Assembly (NCBI RefSeq): GCF_009734425.1
Contig: NZ_CP046455.1
Coordinates: 1,798,001 to 1,862,000 of the forward strand
DNA length: 64,000 nucleotides
Source: Corynebacterium occultum
GTDB taxonomy: Bacteria > Actinomycetota > Actinomycetes > Mycobacteriales > Mycobacteriaceae
Reading direction: 5' to 3'
Of this stretch, positions 58,724 to 64,000 are shown one piece after another (the first letter of the stretch is position 1; each line of letters begins with the position of its first letter). The notes under the pieces are model-generated. The model ran no database searches and was not told the origin of the DNA. It saw only the letters and a program-made list of their open reading frames with translations. Both the position numbers and the translations under genes were made by a program.

Positions 58724-60724
58724 TTGAACTCAACCATTATGCGCCGCTTCCGGTGGCTTACCCTATTGCTCCTCATAGTGGGTGGGCTGGTCATGGCGAT
58801 CGGTTCCGCCACCCTCCCCAATAACCCCACCGGCATGCTGCCGGATGAAGCTGACTCCACCCAGGTATCCCAGATCCTGGCTGACAGTGATTCCGCCAAT
58901 GGCAACGCCGCAGTCATCTTCTTCAAATCCGATAACGGCCCCCTTGACATGGCTGCCGTAGGCACCAAGGCCCAGGAACTCGGTGGGCCAGCCATCCCGA
59001 GTGAAGATGGCACCGCCGCGATCATCCCCCTGAACATTGACGCGGAATCCCTGTCCGGGAACAGCGATGAGGTTCAGGCCCTGCGCGGTGAAGCTCGGGC
59101 TGGTCTTCCCGAGGGGGTCACCGCCCAGGTCACCGGTCCCGCCGCCATCAGTGCAGACCTCGCCGGAGTCTTTGAGGGAGCGAACTTCCTGCTGCTCGGC
59201 GTCACCGGCCTCATTGTCGCGGTACTGCTGATCTTCACCTACCGCTCCCCCATCCTGTGGATCATTCCGCTCGCGGTCATCGGCATCGCCGACCGCGTGG
59301 CAGCCACCGCCTTCACCTGGGTCCTCGATGCCCTGGGCATGACCTGGAATGAGTCCACCGCAGGTATTCTCTCCGTGTTGGTCTTCGGCGCCGGCACCAA
59401 CTACGCACTGCTGTTGATCTCCCGTTACCGGGATGAACTGCACCACACCCCCGACCGTTTCGAGGCCATGGCGAAGGCCTGGACCCCCACCGCCAAGACC
59501 GTGTTAGCCAGCGGTGTGACCGTGGTTCTCGGCGTCGCCTGCCTGATGCTGTCCAACACCGCCGCTAACCGTGGCCTCGGTGCAGCCACCATGATCGGTA
59601 TCGTCATCGCCATGGCATTCGCCCTCTTCGCGCTGCCTGGGGCACTGGTCACCTTCGGCCGTTGGATCTTCTGGCCGCAGAAGCCGGAGGTCGGCACCAA
59701 GGTCGAGCACAAGTTCTGGGACCGGATCGGCAATGTGGTCCGCCAGAGCCCCCGCAAGGTGCTCGTCGGCTGCCTGGCGCTGCTCATCATCTGTGCGGCC
59801 GGCTACCCTTTCCTGAACATCGGCCTCAAGCAGGAGGACCAGTTCATCGACACCCCGGAGTCGATCACCGCGGCCGCTGAATTGACCGAGTCCTTCCCTG
59901 AGCAGAATGCCACCCCCGCGAAGGTCCTGACCCAGGATGCAGCGGAAGTCACCTCCCGCATGGAGCAGGCTGACATCACCTTCACTCCGGCTGATGAGGT
60001 CAATGGCTGGGCGGTATTCAATGTCACCGATGTCCCTGCGGCTGAGGATGAGACCGTTGAGCTGCGTGCGGTGCTTGAGGGTACCGAGACCCTGGTCGGC
60101 GGCTCCGACGCTGAACTGCTGGACACCAAGGACTTCGCCGCCTCAGACCGGATGATCATCTTCCCGTTGGTGCTGCTGGTCGTCTTCGTGGCCCTGGTCG
60201 GCCTGCTGCGCTCTTTCCTGGCACCGCTGATCATGGTCGGCACGGTGCTCCTGACCAATATCGCCGCCCTGGGTCTGGGCTGGTGGATCTCCACCGGGAT
60301 CTTCGGCTTCGACACCTACGCCGACACCACCCCCCTCTACGCCTTCGTCTTCCTGGTTGCCCTGGGTATCGACTACTCCATCTTCCTGATCACCCGAACC
60401 CGTGAAGATGCCCGCAAGGTGGGCACCCGTGATGGTGTCCTCACCGCACTGTCCTCCACCGGCGGCGTGATCACCTCCGCTGGCATCCTGCTGGCCGCGG
60501 TTTTCGCCGCCCTGGGTGTGCTGCCCCTGGTGGCCCTCGCCCAGATCGGCATCGTCATCTTCATCGGTGTGCTGTTGGATACCTTGCTGGTCCGCACCCT
60601 GCTCATCCCCTCCCTGGTGCGTCTGCTGGGTGAGAAGTTCTGGTGGCCGACCACGCTCAAGCCCAGCCCCGAGAACACTGAGAACGCTGCCGACGACAGT
60701 GAAACACTCAGTGTCAAGGCTTAA
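58724..60724 (+). CDS. MMPL family transporter (RND superfamily)
   Basis: Integral membrane transporter of 666 residues. The arrangement is one TM helix, an extracytoplasmic domain (about 35-165), five helices, a second extracytoplasmic domain (about 365-455) and a second helix bundle, as in RND/MMPL proteins of the smaller type. Conserved segments include FGAGTNYALLLISRYRDEL and VFLVALGIDYSIFLITRTRED, the two copies of the proton-relay helix. Start TTG 58724 has AAAGG 8 bases upstream; ATG 58739 is alternative. Substrate unknown: lipid, glycolipid or drug efflux. Controlled by the divergent MarR gene, by inference. Confidence 0.9.
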   Translation: MNSTIMRRFRWLTLLLLIVGGLVMAIGSATLPNNPTGMLPDEADSTQVSQILADSDSANGNAAVIFFKSDNGPLDMAAVGTKAQELGGPAIPSEDGTAAIIPLNIDAESLSGNSDEVQALRGEARAGLPEGVTAQVTGPAAISADLAGVFEGANFLLLGVTGLIVAVLLIFTYRSPILWIIPLAVIGIADRVAATAFTWVLDALGMTWNESTAGILSVLVFGAGTNYALLLISRYRDELHHTPDRFEAMAKAWTPTAKTVLASGVTVVLGVACLMLSNTAANRGLGAATMIGIVIAMAFALFALPGALVTFGRWIFWPQKPEVGTKVEHKFWDRIGNVVRQSPRKVLVGCLALLIICAAGYPFLNIGLKQEDQFIDTPESITAAAELTESFPEQNATPAKVLTQDAAEVTSRMEQADITFTPADEVNGWAVFNVTDVPAAEDETVELRAVLEGTETLVGGSDAELLDTKDFAASDRMIIFPLVLLVVFVALVGLLRSFLAPLIMVGTVLLTNIAALGLGWWISTGIFGFDTYADTTPLYAFVFLVALGIDYSIFLITRTREDARKVGTRDGVLTALSSTGGVITSAGILLAAVFAALGVLPLVALAQIGIVIFIGVLLDTLLVRTLLIPSLVRLLGEKFWWPTTLKPSPENTENAADDSETLSVKA

Positions 60725-60751
60725 AGTTCAACGTCCTTGATCAGTGAGGCT

Positions 60752-60789
60752 CCCCACCCCAGAGGCTGTGGTGGGGATCTTTTCTTTTT
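60752..60789 (+). terminator. MMPL gene terminator
   Basis: CCCCACC (60752-60758) pairs with GGTGGGG (60770-60776), followed by ATCTTTTCTTTTT. Strong intrinsic terminator 28 bases after the stop codon. Confidence 0.9.
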
Positions 60790-60900
60790 CCTCAGCCCTG
60801 GCAAGCTCAGGGTTCCGGGCATCATGGACAGCCCGGACCCCTTCACACGACTTTCCAGCCAACACTCCTCTGACCGGCACACCCATCCCCGAAATGAGTT

Positions 60901-60939
60901 GAGGGAGGGTGTCGGAGGATTCCTCCGGCACCCTCCCTC
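60901..60939 (-). terminator. proS terminator
   Basis: GAGGGAGGGTG (60901-60911) pairs with CACCCTCCCTC (60929-60939), and CGGAGGA pairs with TCCTCCG inside it, with one unpaired base per arm. Begins 26 bases after the proS stop codon on the minus strand. Confidence 0.85.
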
Positions 60940-60964
60940 AGGGAGTTGCTCTCAGCACACTGTA

Positions 60965-62719
60965 TTAGTTGCGCACCAGAGCGATGATCCGCTCCACGAT
61001 CTCTGCGGCCGGAACCTCGAGGGTCTCCCCGCCACGCTGGCGCAATTCGATGACACCATCGCTGAAGCTGCGGCCGAGGATGGCTGCCAACGGCATGCCG
61101 AGCAGCTCGGCATCCTTGAACTTGACACCCGGGCTGACCTTGGGACGGTCGTCGATAAGCACCTCAATGCCGGCGGCATCCAGATCTGCGGCGAGCTTCT
61201 CGGCGGCCTCGCGGGCGATCTCATCCTTGTTGGCGATGACCACATGCACCGGGAAGGGAGCGACCTCAATCGGCCAGTTCAGTCCCTTCTCATCGTGATA
61301 CTGCTCCGCCAGAGCGGCCACCAGGCGGGACACACCGACACCATAGGAACCCATGGTGGGCACGGCACGCTTGCCATTCTCATCCAGGATCTGGACATCG
61401 AAGGCCTCGGTGTACTTGCGGCCCAGCTGGAAGATATGGCCGATCTCAATGCCACGGGCCAGGGTCAGGGTGCCCAGGCCCTCCGGTGCCGGATCGCCCT
61501 CCTTGACCTCGGCGGCCTCGATGAAACCATCCGGGGTGAAGTCACGGCCGGTGACCAAGCCGACGACGTGGCGGTTCTTCTCATCGGCACCGGTGATCCA
61601 GGAAGTGCCGCTGACCACGCGCGGATCAGCCAGGACGCGGACACCATTCTTGGCCAGCCCGACCGGGCCGACATAACCCTTGACCAGGAAATCAGACTTG
61701 GCAAAGTCCTCCTCCGAGGCCAGCTCCACGGTGGCCGGCTCCAGGGAAGCCTCCAGACGCTTCATGTCGACCTCGCGGTCACCGGGCACCAGCACACCGG
61801 TCAGCTCCGGCTCGGCACCTGCCTCGGTGACCTTCACGACGATGCACTTGAGGGTGTCGGCGGCCATGACGGCACGACCCTCGACGGTGACACCGGCATC
61901 ATTGGCCCAGTTCACCAGGGTTTCAATGGTCTCCGAATCGGGGGTCTCATGAACCACGGCATCGGGCTGGCCCTCGATGGGACGCTCCACACCGGGCTGG
62001 GTGACAACTGCCTCGACGTTGGCGGCGTACTCCCCCTCGGTGGAACGGACGAAAGTGTCCTCACCGGTCTCAGAGACAGCCAGGAACTCCTCGGAGGCGG
62101 AACCACCCATGGCACCGGAGGTGGCGGCACAGATGACATACTCCAGGCCCAGACGGTCGAAGATACGCTGGTAAGCAGCGCGGTGACGCTGGTAGGACTC
62201 CTCCAGGCCGGCGTCGGACATGTCGAAGGAGTAGGAGTCCTTCATGATGAACTCGCGTCCCCGCAGCACCCCGGCGCGGGGGCGTGCCTCATCGCGGTAC
62301 TTGGTCTGGATCTGGTACAGGGTGACCGGAAAATCCTTGTAGGAGGAGTAGAGGTCCTTGACCACGGAGGTGAACATCTCCTCGTGGGTCGGGCCCAGCA
62401 GCATGTCCACACCACGGCGGTCCTGGAGGCGGAAGAGTTCTGCACCGTACTCATTCCAGCGGTTGGTGGTCTCATAGGGTTCACGGGGCAGCAGCGCCGG
62501 GAAGCTGAGCTCTTGTCCGCCCATCGCGTTCATTTCCTCGCGGACGACGGTCTCCACCTTGCGCAATACCTTCAGTCCCAGCGGCAGCCAGGTGTAGACA
62601 CCTGGGGCAGCTCGGCGGACATAACCGGCTCGCACGAGCAGCTTGTGGCTCGGCACCTCTGCGTCGGCGGGATCTTCTCGCAGCGTACGCAGGAACATGG
62701 TGGACAGACGTGTGATCAT
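60965..62719 (-). CDS. proS: Prolyl-tRNA synthetase
   Basis: Charges tRNA-Pro. The 584-residue protein is of the bacterial type with an insertion (editing) domain. Class II motifs are visible: motif 1 around [24 protein letters not shown], motif 2 [26 protein letters not shown], and motif 3 [21 protein letters not shown]. The C-terminal anticodon-binding domain ([23 protein letters not shown]) follows. A lone gene; divergent from yaaA. Confidence 0.98.
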   Translation of the reverse strand: MITRLSTMFLRTLREDPADAEVPSHKLLVRAGYVRRAAPGVYTWLPLGLKVLRKVETVVREEMNAMGGQELSFPALLPREPYETTNRWNEYGAELFRLQDRRGVDMLLGPTHEEMFTSVVKDLYSSYKDFPVTLYQIQTKYRDEARPRAGVLRGREFIMKDSYSFDMSDAGLEESYQRHRAAYQRIFDRLGLEYVICAATSGAMGGSASEEFLAVSETGEDTFVRSTEGEYAANVEAVVTQPGVERPIEGQPDAVVHETPDSETIETLVNWANDAGVTVEGRAVMAADTLKCIVVKVTEAGAEPELTGVLVPGDREVDMKRLEASLEPATVELASEEDFAKSDFLVKGYVGPVGLAKNGVRVLADPRVVSGTSWITGADEKNRHVVGLVTGRDFTPDGFIEAAEVKEGDPAPEGLGTLTLARGIEIGHIFQLGRKYTEAFDVQILDENGKRAVPTMGSYGVGVSRLVAALAEQYHDEKGLNWPIEVAPFPVHVVIANKDEIAREAAEKLAADLDAAGIEVLIDDRPKVSPGVKFKDAELLGMPLAAILGRSFSDGVIELRQRGGETLEVPAAEIVERIIALVRN

Positions 62720-62860
62720 AGTGTGTCAATATACCGCTTAACCTGCAGCATGACGCGGCAGGGGTCACTTAAATCCCGGGTCCCGATCAGAGGTGCTTTC
62801 TTGACCCCCCAACCCCGCCATAAGCAGGGGCCTCGGCTCTATCCGGACACCCCCGGATAT

Positions 62861-62866
62861 TAGGGT
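62861..62866 (+). promoter_or_regulatory. Putative -10 element for yaaA
   Basis: TAGGGT lies 7 bases before the yaaA ATG at 62874 and no Shine-Dalgarno is visible, which fits a leaderless transcript. Confidence 0.45.
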
Positions 62867-62873
62867 CTAACTC

Positions 62874-63635
62874 ATGCTGATCCTGCTTCCCCCCTCTGAG
62901 ACCAAGGCCTTTGGTGGCGAACATCCTGCACTGGACTGGGAGAGTTTGAGCTTCCCGGCACTCAACTCCACCCGGGAGGCCATCGCCCGGGACCTCAGCC
63001 GGATGGATCCCGATGAGATGCAGAAAGCCCTGAAACTCAGCGCGAAGCTGCGTCAGGAAGTTGAAGCGAACCAGGAGTTCTTCAGCTCCCCCACCATGTC
63101 GGCGATCCACCGCTACACCGGGGTACTCTATGACGCGTTGGATGCTGCCACGCTTAATGATGCCGCCCTGGCCCGGCTTGCGATCGGCTCCGCACTCTTC
63201 GGTGTCGTCGGTGCCACCGATCCGATTCCCCATTACCGACTCTCCGCCAGCTCCAAGATCCCACAGGCTGATGGCACCATGCCGACGATGAAAGCGCGGT
63301 GGGGAAAAACCATCACCGAGGTGCTGGGTGAGGTGTCCGGGCTGATCGTGGATCTCCGCAGCAGTGGCTACCAGCAGCTGGGCAAGGTTCCTGGTGCGGT
63401 GACGGTGCGGGTGGAGGCGGTGCAGGATGATGGTTCCCGCAAGGTTGTCAGCCATTTCAACAAGTTCTACAAGGGACAACTGGCACGGTTGCTGGCCCAG
63501 GCTGAGAGTGAGCCGGAGGATGGCGCACAGGTCGCAGAGGTGGCCCGGGCGGCCGGAATGGAAATGGAGTTGGGTGAGGGCCTGGAATTGACCATGGTCG
63601 TCAGCAGTGCCACCACGGTGGGGGTCAAGGCCTAA
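62874..63635 (+). CDS. yaaA: YaaA family peroxide-stress protein (DUF328)
   Basis: The 253-residue protein starts MLILLPPSETKA and has the YaaA core YTGVLYDALDA and HYRLSASSKIPQ, then VVSHFNKFYKGQLARLL. In E. coli YaaA lowers intracellular iron and limits peroxide damage; the fold resembles DNA glycosylases. This actinobacterial version has the usual length. Probably leaderless (TAGGGT 7 bases before the ATG). Followed by 233 non-coding bases with a G-rich segment but no clear terminator. Confidence 0.88.
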   Translation: MLILLPPSETKAFGGEHPALDWESLSFPALNSTREAIARDLSRMDPDEMQKALKLSAKLRQEVEANQEFFSSPTMSAIHRYTGVLYDALDAATLNDAALARLAIGSALFGVVGATDPIPHYRLSASSKIPQADGTMPTMKARWGKTITEVLGEVSGLIVDLRSSGYQQLGKVPGAVTVRVEAVQDDGSRKVVSHFNKFYKGQLARLLAQAESEPEDGAQVAEVARAAGMEMELGEGLELTMVVSSATTVGVKA

Positions 63636-63868
63636 GTTCCCTGGGATCATCCTGATTCCGGACAGTGGAGCTGCAGTCTCGCGGCTGGTGGTTCCCCCAT
63701 CGCACCGACCCTTCATCGCCCTGGGTCTGTTGTTGGCGCGGTGGCCCGGGGGGGTCCCAGGGGGGCGCCCCGGAGACGTGGCGATGCCGCGGGAAGATCC
63801 CCTGGGCCTGCCCCCTGCTCTTTCCTGCCCCGTGGGAACCAGGGATCGGGAAAAGAGCCACAGGTTAG

Positions 63869-64000
63869 CTACAGTCCTGCCACCTCCCCGATGACATACA
63901 CGGCTGGTGACTCGATGTTTTCCTTCTCGAAGGTTTCACCGAGTGTTTCCAGGTCGCAGCGGAAGGAGCGCTGTCCTTCGGTGGTTCCCTCCTGGATGAC
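63869..64000 (-). CDS. cobA: Probable uroporphyrinogen-III C-methyltransferase (CobA/CysG), 3' end only
   Basis: Only the last 43 residues are in the window, read on the minus strand up to a TAG at 63869-63871. The sequence VIQEGTTEGQRSFRCDLETL is typical of the end of SUMT-type methyltransferases, which methylate uroporphyrinogen III to precorrin-2 on the way to siroheme or cobalamin. The end AVYVIGEVAGL matches the final strand (V-G-x-V) of that family. Gene order after proS resembles the Rv2845c-Rv2847c region of M. tuberculosis. The fragment is too short to say whether extra domains are fused. Confidence 0.65.
   Translation of the reverse strand, partial: VIQEGTTEGQRSFRCDLETLGETFEKENIESPAVYVIGEVAGL

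Noticed and set aside
60737-62863. 708-codon plus-strand frame
   Set aside because: Antisense to proS; His/Gly/Asp-rich composition typical of shadow frames.

Overview
This window is chromosomal core DNA from a high-GC Corynebacterium (Actinobacteria; species not determined). The genus call rests on gene content and order that I know from C. glutamicum and, more loosely, M. tuberculosis: ptsI divergent from fruK-ptsF-ptsH, gluABCD beside miaB, recA-recX, bioYMN, pgsA-cinA-clgR-pspA, ftsK, rnj-dapA-thyX-dapB, pnp-rpsO, ribF, truB, pptT-pptH-dinF-nrnA-rbfA-infB-ylxR-nusA-rimP and proS. Meso-DAP genes (dapA, dapB, dapF), a TIGR03085-type protein and a PptT/PptH pair fit a mycolic-acid actinobacterium. 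I see no prophage, insertion sequence, CRISPR array, rRNA or tRNA.

Layout. 1-4.4 kb: sugar PTS (EI partial, 1-phosphofructokinase, fused fructose EIIABC, HPr). 4.5-16.9 kb, mostly minus strand: uracil permease, HflX, DapF, MiaA, MiaB and several hypotheticals, including a protein with a Gly/Cys tail. 17-20.5 kb: the gluABCD glutamate ABC importer. 20.7-23 kb: recX, recA with a LexA-like box, and a DUF3046 gene. 23.2-25.2 kb: bioYMN biotin ECF transporter behind two BioQ-like boxes. 25.4-28.2 kb: envelope-stress operon pgsA-cinA-clgR-pspA. 28.3-30 kb: a YciI protein and a TerC transporter behind a yybP-ykoY-like (Mn2+) leader. 30.2-38.8 kb: ftsK, rnj, dapA, thyX, dapB. 39-46.4 kb: a lipoprotein, pnp, rpsO, a nucleoside hydrolase, ribF, truB. 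46.4-57.2 kb: pptT, pptH, dinF, nrnA, rbfA, a second pptH-like gene, infB, ylxR, nusA, rimP. 57.2-64 kb: a DUF4439 lipoprotein, a MarR/MMPL pair, proS, yaaA and the 3' end of a cobA/cysG-like gene.

Themes. Most genes are housekeeping: translation and RNA metabolism, tRNA modification, lysine/DAP synthesis, nutrient uptake and phosphopantetheine control. Transcription units are often closed by long, nearly perfect palindromic terminators. The least expected signals are: a 14-base word (CGCTTATCGACGCC) found four times, only between genes, always downstream of a gene end in that gene's direction, with an 11-base core at three more sites; two PptH-like phosphoesterase paralogues about 3 kb apart; loss of fruR from its usual place; and the Gly/Cys-tailed protein paired with a small membrane protein. 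I found no clear candidate for a wholly new multi-gene system.
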